Assembly (NCBI GenBank): GCA_003194525.1
Contig: NBIV01000010.1
Span: forward strand, 248,001 to 312,000
Reading direction: 5' to 3'
Source: Gracilariopsis chorda
Taxonomy: Eukaryota > Rhodophyta > Florideophyceae > Gracilariales > Gracilariaceae
Length of the DNA: 64,000 bases
Shown piece after piece: positions 55,407 to 64,000 of this stretch. The translations under genes and the position numbers were made by a program. The notes under the pieces are model-generated. The model was not told where the DNA came from. It saw only the letters and a list, made by a program, of their open reading frames with translations, and did no database searches. Each line of letters starts with the position of its first letter. Position 1 is the first letter of the stretch.

Positions 55407-55447
55407 TCGAAATGGCACTGGCCGCTGCGCGGCCAGCGCCATTTCGA
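55407..55447. repeat. 41-base near-perfect palindrome (hairpin)
   Basis: TCGAAATGGC / GCCATTTCGA outer arms and CTGGCCGC / GCGGCCAG inner arms pair fully, with a single A/C mismatch between them and a TGC loop: 18 pairs in 41 bases. It lies 200 bases beyond the 3' end of the coiled-coil gene (55647-56327, minus strand) and 200 bases from the Harbinger relic. Confidence 0.92.
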
Positions 55448-55646
55448 GCACCCAACCAAAACTAACATTTTTATTTCCATCTTTTGAATTTCAAACTCCC
55501 TACTGCCCTAGTTTGACTTCCAACTCATCCTCAGGAACTCATCTGGATACCTCTCTCCGTACCCACACACACGACGCACCGCCCATCAGATTTCAATACC
55601 ACCCATTCCGTCGTCCTAACAGCCTCAACGACACTACTAAACATCA

Positions 55647-56327
55647 CTAGCCTTCTTCTCCCTCTTCCCTCTTTCCATGCCTCCTCTTCAACCGACTCTT
55701 AACCTCCAATTCTTCTTCGTCCTTCTCCTCTAACCTCCTTTTCAAGCCCCCTCTACCTCCAGGAGTAACCGGAGACCCACTCCCGACAGCACCTCCCACC
55801 CCACACTCCCCTTCACCTCCATACATCTTGTTCCGCATATCCTCGACTAGATGCACAGCCCTGTCCACCAGTAAAAGCCGCTTCTCCAACTCCATAATCC
55901 GTCCTCGCAACTCCTCATTCTCCTTCCACAGCCTCCCCAGCTCCTCTCCCACACACGCCACAACCCCATCGACGTGCTGCTCTGCCCACACCCCAGCCTC
56001 CCTCACCCTCCGGCGCAACTCAGCGACAGCACCCATCGGCAATCCTTCCTCCGACGCAACCATCCCTCCCAACTCCACGACAACCTCCTCAATACACTCA
56101 TCCAAACGCTTCTTAAGCCCTCCCCCAGCGCTCCTCAATAGTTCCTTCACATCGCGGTAGAACCCATCCATTGGTCTCGCTCCACCTCCCCCTACCCCTC
56201 CTCCTCGACCACCCTCGCCTGCACCTCCCTCCCCACCATTCCCTCCCATCATCGTCCCAACCCCAAGCTCACTGACCGAAAATTGCAAATAGTAGTCATG
56301 GTGCGTGTGGATGTTCTCAAATGACAT
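55647..56327 (-). CDS. hypothetical coiled-coil protein, 226 aa
   Basis: Uninterrupted 226-residue frame; ATG at 56327, with a second candidate (MMGGNGGEGG) at 56252. After a glycine-rich stretch (GAGEGGRGGGVGGGGARP) comes a long helical region, residues about 55-165: FYRDVKELLRSAGGGLKK, ECIEEVVVELGGMVA and then ENEELRGRIMELEKRLLLVD, a leucine-spaced coiled coil. The C-terminus is charged with two basic clusters (GGLKRRLEEKDEEE, SRLKRRHGKREE) that could act as nuclear signals. No known family recognised. Regular heptads and lack of stops in GC-rich sequence favour a real gene, but a composition-driven open frame is possible. Confidence 0.6.
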   Translation of the reverse strand: MSFENIHTHHDYYLQFSVSELGVGTMMGGNGGEGGAGEGGRGGGVGGGGARPMDGFYRDVKELLRSAGGGLKKRLDECIEEVVVELGGMVASEEGLPMGAVAELRRRVREAGVWAEQHVDGVVACVGEELGRLWKENEELRGRIMELEKRLLLVDRAVHLVEDMRNKMYGGEGECGVGGAVGSGSPVTPGGRGGLKRRLEEKDEEELEVKSRLKRRHGKREEGEEG

Positions 56328-56972
56328 GAATCTTCAAGAGTCGTGAATGAATTTTCAAAAGTCGATAATGAATGTCTCACCTCTTCACTTGAACCAACTT
56401 TGTCACTGCTTAAATTCACAGCTTATCATCTTCTCATTTGCTCACCCCTTGTCCTTCCGAACACACAAAACAATATTTTGAACCTCTACACGATAATACC
56501 TTCACCCTCTTCACTCTTCTTCATACATCAAGCACGCCACAATGCATTCATGTATGAAAAGAACCAGTACTTTCTATATCAACAGAATAGACAATCACGT
56601 TATTTGGCTATAACAACGGGATCCTTCACATCCGTACAATCACCTTCAATTCTCATACATAATCCCATACTCAATTTTACATCCATTCGTGTTTCATATG
56701 AGCTGCCCCTTCATTCGCCCCGCCAATACACCTATCCCAAGTTTCTTCTCATACTTGTAGACATTTATTTATGGAATATAACAAAGCGAAATCTTTGTAG
56801 ACATCATCCCTTCATTATTACGCATCATTCGAATGAAGCCGCGTAAAAAGTAATCCCGATCGTAGAAAACCTCTCCCATTCACTATAAACATTCACTATA
56901 AACATTCATTATAAAGATCAAAAAGCAATCATCAGATTTAACAAACGTATATCACTAGTTTACTTATCATTA
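56328..56972. other. AT-rich spacer with a 13-base triplicate
   Basis: AT-rich DNA between the coiled-coil gene and the modification-gene cluster. ATTCACTATAAAC is repeated about three times at 56878-56916, the last copy diverged. The plus-strand frame 56343-56846 has no domain or typical codon pattern and is not called as a gene. Confidence 0.6.
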
Positions 56973-58138
56973 TCAATCCCTTTCATCGTCCTCACCTATC
57001 AGACCCTCTGCTTCTTTAGGAACCATTTCACCCTCATCGTCATCCTCCTGTTCATAATCTCCATCAGTGTTCATTTCCGCTGGTTTCAGTATATTCTCAT
57101 CGCCCTCCTCATCCGACGGGTTCCCACCTTCGGCTTCTTGTATAACTACATCTCTATCGTCAGCTTCATCTCCCCGCTCCTCTTCCCCTCCTCTCACCTC
57201 ACATAAATCGCCACGGTCCTCTTTATCATTAAAAAAGGGAGGGCGAAAACCGCTTTGCCTATGCATCGCATCCGGGAGATTGTATCCCTCAGGTACAAAG
57301 TATATATGGTATCGCATGCAATAGAATTTCGCTATTGCATCATTGTACCCAGCCCCAGCATGAAATACATCCCCTCTTCCAATGAACACAGAAAACGGTA
57401 AAACTCTGAACTTCCGAACCATCATAGAAGCCGATTGCTCTTTCAAGTTACCCCGTGTCATTGTTAGAGTATGTGACCGTTCACAAACCCAAATCATGAA
57501 CGCATCCGGTCCCCATTCCATTGCAAAATACCCCGGGTTCACATTTCTCATCCTGTCATTCTCCGTCAAACCCCTGAAATCCGTGTGTAGCACCTGGTCG
57601 GACAATCCTCTCCAGTACAAAGGATACGGCCACCCGTGTGAGGGGCATACATTGTTCTACCTTCAGACAACCCGAGAGCCGCTGCAGTCTGACCGAGCCT
57701 TGCATCCAACATGGCTCTTTTTCGAGCAAGAACTGCACCGTTTTCAAGCTCTTCAATTCTGTCCGCAATCCCTCGTTTGGTTGTGATGAAACGCCCCAAC
57801 GCCTTGATACCATTCTTAACATCCTTTACCCCTCCTTCATTGATGATCATATTCCAGAAAACACGATTCGCTTCGTTCGTGAGATCCGGTTGCCTAAAAA
57901 AGTCGCGTTCGAAGAAGTCCATCAGTTCTCCTATCACATCTTCGTCCATGTTCAGTCCCCTCTTCGAAGCCTCACTCTCCATGGCTTCATCTGTCCCGGA
58001 ATTCTCCAGCACACAAAACCCTCTTTCCGACAGCTCCACTCTCTTCTTCGCAAATTAAACACGAGCCAAGTCCTCTCTCTCAAAAGCGGCCATCCATAGC
58101 GCTTCCTCTTCATTCGATGCCGTTCCTGATGACGGCAT
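56973..58138 (-). CDS. 2-oxoglutarate/Fe(II)-oxygenase-like protein, interrupted
   Basis: The C-terminal part (56973-57620) shows double-stranded beta-helix features. VLHTDF supplies His-x-Asp, about 80-90 residues later VFIGRGDVFHAGAGY supplies the distal metal His, and RYHIYFVP has the Arg-x-His strand expected to hold 2-oxoglutarate. An acidic disordered tail follows. The N-terminal part (57566-58138) is helical: ERGFCVLENSG, ELMDFFERDFF, then RFITTKRGIADRIEELENG. The two parts overlap in different frames, and about two interruptions are present, so the copy is probably inactive unless these are assembly errors. Dioxygenases of this fold hydroxylate protein or nucleic-acid bases (TET/JBP, AlkB). 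Placement beside a DNA methyltransferase makes a nucleic-acid or chromatin substrate attractive, but that is inference. Same strand as the ParB-like gene, 37 bases downstream of it. Confidence 0.5.
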
Positions 58139-58174
58139 CTTCACACCCAGCACTGGACGTGTCGCAGTACCCAT

Positions 58175-60090
58175 CTATTTGTGCATGTTGCGCGACGCAT
58201 GCCAGTACAAAGCATGATGAACCATTCGGAAGTCATCAGGTGATAGGCACTCCGCCCGATGGTGCTTCCTCAGATTTATCCTCTGCATCCATGGATGGGA
58301 ATGCTTCACTGCATTTCCACTTGCAGACCACTCACTCGGCAACGAGTATACCTGGTCCACCCAAGACCTGTCTGCTCCCATAGCCAGCTCTCTTGGCGTA
58401 CTTAAGCCAGCTGGAAGCTTGTCAGGATTCTTATCGTCAAAGCTGCCTGCGGTTTGCTGCTCCTCTGCCTCGTCTTCCTCATCATCCACAAAGTCCTCCT
58501 GAGCTTCATCCTCGCATGACTCGAGCACAATGATCTCCTGTGCTGTCAACCACCTCTTAAAATCTCTCCTTTCCATATTACGCAGCACCCCCAGCACCTC
58601 CTGCGAGATACCAAAGTCAGGTCCCTTCACACCAGGTGCAGTCGGCTTACGATTCGATCGTCTCTGCCTCTTCACCGGTGACTCAAAATCAACTGACTCT
58701 TCATCTTCATCTTCGTCCAGGACCTCCACTTTACGCTTCTTTGATATTCGCTTACTTCTTTGAGCCTCCTGGTCAGCGTTTGGAGGCTCTTGAGCAGCTT
58801 CTTCATTCAGACCAAGCAACTTGATCACGTCCACATCGGCCGCAGAGGGAGCAGCAGCAGTAGCATCCTGTCCCTGCATGCCCGACAAAGCGCTGGACAA
58901 CGTCTTACGAACCTCTTTCACCTTATTACTCACTCTGGACTCCAGTGAACTGCGTTTCCATTTCGTGTACCACTTCCTCAGACGAGATATGATATACTTT
59001 GACACAGTCTGGTCAGAATCCCCGATGGTAACCGTGGTATTCATCACTTCCTGTACATTCTTTTTCTCCTTCATGGAACTCCCCAGCTCACTGCAAATGT
59101 CATACGTTCTAGAAGCGCAGTCGAAGAAGTACTTTCGGAAATCCTCAAACGATCCCATCTTCATAGTGGCCGCAAACCTCACTCGAACATGCGCCTGTAG
59201 ACATTGGATAGTAAAACGAAACTCATCCCCTGGCATTCCAAGCAGATTATCACTAGACACATGATTGATTCCAATTTGAGGCGTCTCCTGCCACATAACA
59301 TCGAAGAAGTCTAACAGACCGGGATTAAGCGCAAACTTCAGAGCAAGAGCAGAATGGCGATTGAAATGACGTATCTTCCCTTCTTTCTCCTTCGTGTCAC
59401 TGCTCACCAACAGCCCTGTGATTTGGCTGGGTTTAAGCTTCGACAACTCATACCCATCCTGCTCTACGCCATTACGAATAAACGAAACAGCAGTGTGAAT
59501 CCTATCTGCGAAGGACATCACCAGAACATTGGAGCCCAAATCATTCAACGTCTTCCCCAGCCACAACACCTCATTCAATGTTATTCTCAGGCCGTCGTTC
59601 CGTTCCCAAAGCGTGAAGTTCAAACCAGCAGTAATCCGTGCCCATCTCACACCATCCTGCTCGACGTCCAGTAGAACAATCACTCGATGGAAGCCGTCCA
59701 CCAAAACCACAGGAACAATCAAACGCCCACTTGCATCAATAGCGTCACGAACCGGCACATCCTCCAACAGGGCCACCGCAATCGACCCAAAAGAAAGGAG
59801 CCATCCGAATTTCCTCAGTTTGTTCGACGTATCTCGAAGATGTTTGTCATTCTTCGAACGAACCATGTTCTTCGGAAATCGAATGTTTTGGATATCGATT
59901 ACGCAATTGTGCTGGTCATAATCATCTCGATTGATGTATAAGACCCCCAAACTGTTATCCACCTCTTCCGAAGGAACAGCATCACCGTCATCATATAAAA
60001 ACCTGTCCTCCGGATTAAGATCGTTCCTGGAGAGTACATGGTCCTCGACCCAAAACGAAGAGAAACATAATCCGAGGGAAACGGGTTCAT
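58175..60090 (-). CDS. ParB-fold (ParB/sulfiredoxin-like) nuclear protein, about 639 aa
   Basis: Uninterrupted frame of 639 codons. Near the N-terminus IDIQNIRFPKN matches the opening strand of ParB N-terminal domains (V-x-I-d-x-I-x-P-x-x-x-x), and after a helical stretch PVVLVDGFHRVIVLLD matches the conserved ParB block (l-V-D-G-x-H-R). ParB-fold domains bind DNA or nucleotide and include CTPases, nucleases and phage proteins coupled to DNA methylases. The middle is helical. Residues about 440-500 hold basic clusters and acidic runs (SKRISKKRKVE, DEDEDEES, PVKRQRRSNRKP) that look like a bipartite nuclear signal, and a second acidic region follows. The start is unclear: an ATG at 60090 lies in a neighbouring frame and the 639-codon frame itself has no ATG before FPKNM. 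An intron or small indel near the start is likely. Divergent from the methyltransferase gene. Confidence 0.6.
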
Positions 60091-60095
60091 TCAAG

Positions 60096-62581
60096 ATGCA
60101 CAGAACTGGAGAAGAGCTTATTGATGCTTATCTTGCAGTTCGTGATGACTACGCAGCGACGAGGCAAAATGTGGATGAGCCGAGAAGTTTGAAGCACACC
60201 GACTTTGTGGAGTTCGCAGTACAAAGTTGCAACGTTCATGACTCGCCAAGAAAATGTTTCTCACTCTCAATGGACCGGATTACATCTCTTATTCGGACTC
60301 CGAGCTCCGTAACATGTCTCTCAGAGGCCCTCGACGTCAACTCTATCTTATGGCAAGAGTAGTGGAAGTAAAAAGCCGTGATGAAGACAGGCGTGTAAGG
60401 GACTTTTGGAAGGTTTGTTTTAAAAGGGAAGGGCTTTAAGGAATTCCCCGTAACGTGTTGCTATCTGTATTTTGCAAGTTCCGTGTTCTGAGAGCAACCA
60501 AGAATTCTTCTGCTTTCCACACGGATCCTTGCACCGACTTTGAAATAGTCATTGGGTTGTCTATGTTGCAACAGATTGCCGTGGATAAGAAAGGAAGTAG
60601 TAGGAAGAGGAAAAGGGGCATTGCAGCTAAGAAGTTCTCGAAAGTGCGTTTGTCGGACATGAACCAGAGTCAGAGAGTCGGGTATGGTGTGCAGCTGGTG
60701 ACCAGGGCTTGGGATGGTTTCCCCCAATTCCTCGGGTTTCCCAACGTTGAGGTTATGATCTTGCCTTAAATTCGACTCGACTATATCAGTGTAGTCTTCA
60801 CCGATATCGCACAACGCTCCATGGGCTTCCAACATAAAGATTGTTCCAAACAGTTTGTGGAGGAGAAGAACGTCACCACCGTAGAAGAAAACGTTACCAA
60901 ATGGGCATGGAATCTGCCGGACCCAATGGATACAGCGCTTCGCCTTTGTGCCAAAGAATACCTTGGTGACCTTTCTAATGTGGTGGTACAACAGAAACTG
61001 TTCGACATCTCTGCTCCCAGCAAATGGGATGCCCTCAAAAGGTTCATCATCACGAGAACAAGACTTTTCCCTCTGCAGTTTGAGAACTTTAGTGAATCTC
61101 CTGTCACTACGGTTCAAGAGGCCATAAAGCCTCTGAAGCTCATTGCATTGCATGGAAGCAATGTCAAAGTACATCAAGCTGTGAAACCAGAGCCCCCAGA
61201 AGACGTTGACATCATTATGGAGCCGGTAGAAACTGGTACGGCTGGTGGTGGGAGCGAACATGCTGAGCGTGTGGAAGGTGGTGATCAGGGTGAGTTGGAA
61301 GAAGTGGAAGAGATAGAGATGGTAGAGGATGCGGAACGTAGTACTGCACCAAAGGCCACTGAAGGACTGCAGACAACAGCTTTGTCGCAGATCTTATCGT
61401 ATGATGTCGAAGGCACGGGGATTCGTGCACCACCGTACCCTACGACTTCGGATGATGTAATAGCTTACAAGTATTGTGAGAAGGAGATGTCCTGCGACTT
61501 CCGTCTCCACAACTGCAAGTTCGAAAATATCATCGAAGTTGACGACAACAAGTCTGGCAAAAGCGAGGTATCTATTGAAGGAAGGGTACAGTTCCTGCTT
61601 TCTGATCCGCCATATGGGACTCGTTCTGAGCGTCGTTTGGAGAACAGCAAACACGATATTCTGACAGAGAAGGGCATGAGCAGGTCAGCGAGGAGGTCGT
61701 CAAAGCTTCTACGTCCTGGTGGACATATTATACAGTTCTGCCCATGGGATCAGGTACCGTTGTGGCGGGATGTGCTTCGGAAAGTTACCTACATGGATGA
61801 ATCTGATACGATGCGTTACTCCTTTGTCGTCGACGAACAGCCCCTCCATTTCGTACGGTCGTTAGGTAATACGACGGGTAACGTTGGGAGAAGAAGTTGC
61901 CAGTTGCACCAGACGGCAGAATAAGCTGTACCTGCTTTTCGTTCTGGAGTTCCTTATACACAACAGCACCGGATGTTCAACTACGAGAACATCAATTATG
62001 TTGCTTCACAATACCAAGCGTATCATGCAATCATGGATCAGGTGCCAGCTATGTCAAATAGTGAGATGCTCATATGGTCTGTGAAAAACCAGGATGGGAA
62101 GTATACGAGGAAGAGGGTGCGACCGGAACAGGAGTGTAGGGCACTGTTGAAAGACCTGATTCGCAGGTTCAGTCAGCCAGGGGACCTCGTGGTCGGCATG
62201 TTTGCCGGAACGTTCTGGACAGCGATGGCGTACATGGAACTGCCCAAGCATCGGAAGTTTGTGGGGTGTGAACCGGACAAAGGCTACTTTGAACACGCCA
62301 GGCATGCCGCTATTGTTCACTTCGCTTCCATAATACGGGAAGGACACACGGATATTGAGAAGAGCCAGGAGCTTCGAAAGATGCCCCATTGTGTTTCCTC
62401 TGCATTCCCAATGGGAAGAAACAGGCTCACCGTGTTGTGGAGGGCTGTCGACCGATTTCCACCGTACCAAATTCTTCCCACACACCTTGTCAACTTTCTC
62501 TCCACTTTGTGGCAAAGTGAAATTCTAGGGAAGTTGGGAAGGAAGAAAGCTATGGATGGATGGACGGGGGAGCTGCAGTGA
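60096..62581 (+). CDS. DNA N6-adenine/N4-cytosine methyltransferase-like protein, interrupted
   Basis: After an N-terminal region of about 400 residues (ATG 60096, MHRTGEELIDAYLAVRDDY) with basic and acidic segments, the catalytic part begins near 61.56 kb. FLLSDPPYGTRSE is motif IV (Asp-Pro-Pro-Tyr) of N6-adenine/N4-cytosine DNA methyltransferases, followed by LLRPGGHIIQFCPW. Further on, CRALLKDLIRRFSQPGDLVV-GMFAGT and FVGCEPDKGYF are motif X, the SAM-binding motif I (F-x-G-x) and motif II. DPPY ahead of FAG is the beta-class order, as in many phage and plasmid enzymes. The region is largely one frame but is interrupted about four times, all internal stops being TAA. Host genes in this window also end in TAA, so reassignment is unlikely. 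Eukaryotic 6mA enzymes are usually MT-A70 type (DPPW), so this is a different lineage. Confidence 0.62.
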
Positions 62582-62584
62582 AGA

Positions 62585-63230
62585 ATGAATCTGGAGAACA
62601 TGAAGTCTCTATTGGCAATGGAGGCTGTGCAATATGGGTTGCGAGTGGGCAAGTGTACTATTGGTCACGAAAAGGCTGGTGTTGGAATGTTTGCAACTCG
62701 TCGAATTGCTGCAGGCGAGGTAGTGTGCTATTTCTACGGGACCTTGGTTTATCACGACCTTTCGAATCGGAAAGAAGTGCACAAGACCTACGGGGAGGGA
62801 GTCCTGGGTGTGACGAAGGATCGCTTCCGGAAGTATGCCGTGGAGATAGAAGTCTACGGTCAACAGTTCTAATCACTTTGGTATCGAAAAAAGCTGACGA
62901 ATTGGCATGGAAAACAAGCAAACCCCATTTTGGGGGGTTCCTGCCCCTTTTTGTACTGCGGGGTATATCAACGATTCAAAGTACATGGAAGGGAATAAAC
63001 AGTTAGATGCCATAGTGGATGGCCTCTTGAAAAAAGGGCAGGCTAATGTGCAAATGAAACGGACACAGGGAGTGGGACGAACACCAGGGGGAATAACGGA
63101 CTACAAACTTATTAAGATGGAGGCGACAGCCGACATAGAGCAAGGAGAAGAACTCTTCTCCAGATACGGTGATGTTTATGACTGGCAAATCCATTTGAAT
63201 GTGGAGGATGGAACGATAGTCATTGATTAG
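62585..63230 (+). CDS. SET-domain protein, interrupted
   Basis: Starts three bases after the methyltransferase-like gene. KAGVGMFATRRIAAGEVVCY followed by FYGTLVY is the opening SET-domain strand pair (G-x-G-l-f-A-x-x-x-I-x-x-G-e-x-i). GYINDS stands where the F-x-N-H/D-S block usually lies, and ATADIEQGEELFSRYGDVYD is the closing I-x-x-G-E-E-L-x-x-x-Y-G motif with the active-site tyrosine. The two ends lie in different frames (62585-62872 and 62907-63230), so one or two interruptions exist. The domain is short and lacks a post-SET cysteine cluster, like small viral- and bacterial-type SET proteins. SET enzymes methylate lysines of histones or other proteins; substrate unknown. Confidence 0.62.
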
Positions 63231-64000
63231 TTTGTTGTTATAAACCTTTCTCCACAGCTTGGCTAAAGGATGTCGTTTATTATGTGAACAGATGTCTAGT
63301 ACTAACTTACGACAATATTACTTTTCAGTAGGGAAGGAAGATACAAAGCGATATACATGTGACACAGAAACGTCCATTTTCGGTACCACCGTGGATTGTA
63401 TTTTCAAGATTTCACAAAAAGCAAAGATTATTGTGCGCATTGGGTGGCGAGATTTTCCCGGAAAACACACGGCATGCGCCAGCCCAGAGCGTCACCAGCC
63501 ACTTTTGCAAGAGTTTTGACTCCAAGAATCGCGCCGAAGGGAAGGAAGCGAGGCCCAAGAAAGGATAGTTCGGCGAGTGCGGCTAAGACGCGGCGAAAGG
63601 CTATTGAGGAGCGAACCGCGAGTTGAACGAAAGCGCAATCATGTGTTGCCAGGAGCGGATTATCGGGGAAGAGGTCAGGAGAACGTGCTTCGAAGAGAGG
63701 GGGAAGAGGTGGGGCAAAGAACGTCGGATCCGAGCGCACGACGAGTGAGCGCACGACGAGTGAGAATTTGAAGGCTGATGCCCATGCCCATGTAGCACGC
63801 GGGAGAGATTCGGTTCGGGGACAGCGATCTATGCGTGGGTTTGGTGGTGGGGTGGAGGGTAATAAAGGGTCGGTTGCTAGGAGAAGGGAAGCGGTACCAG
63901 ATCAGGGAGGGTTGAAAGCAAATGCGCGGGTCGAAGACCGAAATAAAGATGAAGAAAGGCCGGAAAGGAAACAAATGGAAAGGGCAGTTGCGCTGAAGAG
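63231..64000. other. right flank, no gene recognised
   Basis: Purine-rich plus strand. A 15-base unit, GAGCGCACGACGAGT, is directly repeated at about 63732-63761. Several frames overlap on both strands but none has a domain. The minus-strand frame 63675-63974 (hydrophobic, aromatic-rich) is not supported. Confidence 0.5.

Noticed and set aside
56343-56846. 167-codon plus-strand frame between the coiled-coil gene and the modification cluster
   Set aside because: AT-rich, no domain, and no supporting start context; judged a chance frame.
60096-62581. Stop-codon reassignment (TAA read as an amino acid) as explanation of the interrupted methyltransferase
   Set aside because: PP2C, RING-H2 and the sugar-nucleotide transporter in the same window all end at TAA in the expected place.
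56973-63230. Reading the modification cluster as an integrated large DNA virus or Polinton
   Set aside because: No capsid, packaging ATPase, protease, polymerase B or integrase is visible in the 6 kb or its flanks within the window; origin left open.
1-64000. CRISPR arrays, bacterial operons, rRNA genes
   Set aside because: No regularly spaced repeats, Shine-Dalgarno-led gene strings or rRNA-like sequence were seen; spliced and polyadenylated genes mark the DNA as nuclear.

Overview
The window is nuclear DNA of a eukaryote. It looks like a florideophyte red alga of the Chondrus/Gracilaria kind. The reasons are: short, mostly intron-free genes packed head to tail or tail to tail in an island; a plastid-targeted heme oxygenase (needed for phycobilins); a Golgi nucleotide-sugar transporter; Sel1-repeat, PP2C and RING genes; and flanking DNA full of decayed Copia, Harbinger and pogo-like elements. 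This assignment is inference from content; no species-diagnostic sequence was identified.

Layout. 0-0.5 kb: tail of a PIF1-type helicase, probably Helitron-derived. 1.0-2.8 kb: a Sel1/TPR-like gene (-). 2.9-9.9 kb: long stretch without a recognisable gene, with a (CA)n tract and a small local duplication. 10.0-26.3 kb: a dense host island of about eleven genes: C2-like protein, membrane-anchored methyltransferase-like protein, small Gon7-like protein, PP2C phosphatase, three-finger C2H2 protein, FHA/RGG protein, heme oxygenase, RING-H2 protein, divergent actin-related protein (two introns), Golgi sugar-nucleotide transporter and an ENTH/ANTH-like protein. 26.6-28.6 kb: pogo/Tigger-like DNA transposon. 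29.1-35.6 kb: broken Ty1/copia element with two LTRs. 35.7-37.8 kb: unassigned element between 240-bp direct repeats. 37.8-42.1 kb: repeat debris. 42.2-44.4 kb: PIF/Harbinger transposon (Myb-like plus transposase). 44.6-47.2 kb: broken reverse-transcribing element. 48.8-51.8 kb: second broken copia copy. 52.2-53.2 kb: GC-rich tandem repeat and a decayed proline-rich frame. 53.5-55.2 kb: another DDE transposon relic and a second Harbinger relic. 55.6-56.3 kb: coiled-coil gene.

The most unusual region is 57.0-63.2 kb. Two genes on the minus strand and two or three on the plus strand diverge from a point near 60.09 kb. They appear to encode a 2-oxoglutarate/Fe(II)-oxygenase-like protein, a 639-residue ParB-fold protein with nuclear-localisation-type basic clusters, a DNA N6-adenine/N4-cytosine methyltransferase of beta motif order, and a SET-domain protein. 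A ParB-like protein beside a DNA methyltransferase is a phage and integrative-element pairing. Here it is joined to chromatin-type enzymes in a eukaryotic repeat-rich setting. No transposase, capsid or integrase is visible in it. The ParB frame is whole apart from an unclear start, while its neighbours are interrupted a few times.

Two cross-cutting patterns stand out. Long C/G homopolymers or pyrimidine tracts sit just upstream of the start codons of at least five host genes. Three otherwise well-preserved host genes show single-base frame changes in or beside homopolymers, which points to assembly indels or recent decay.
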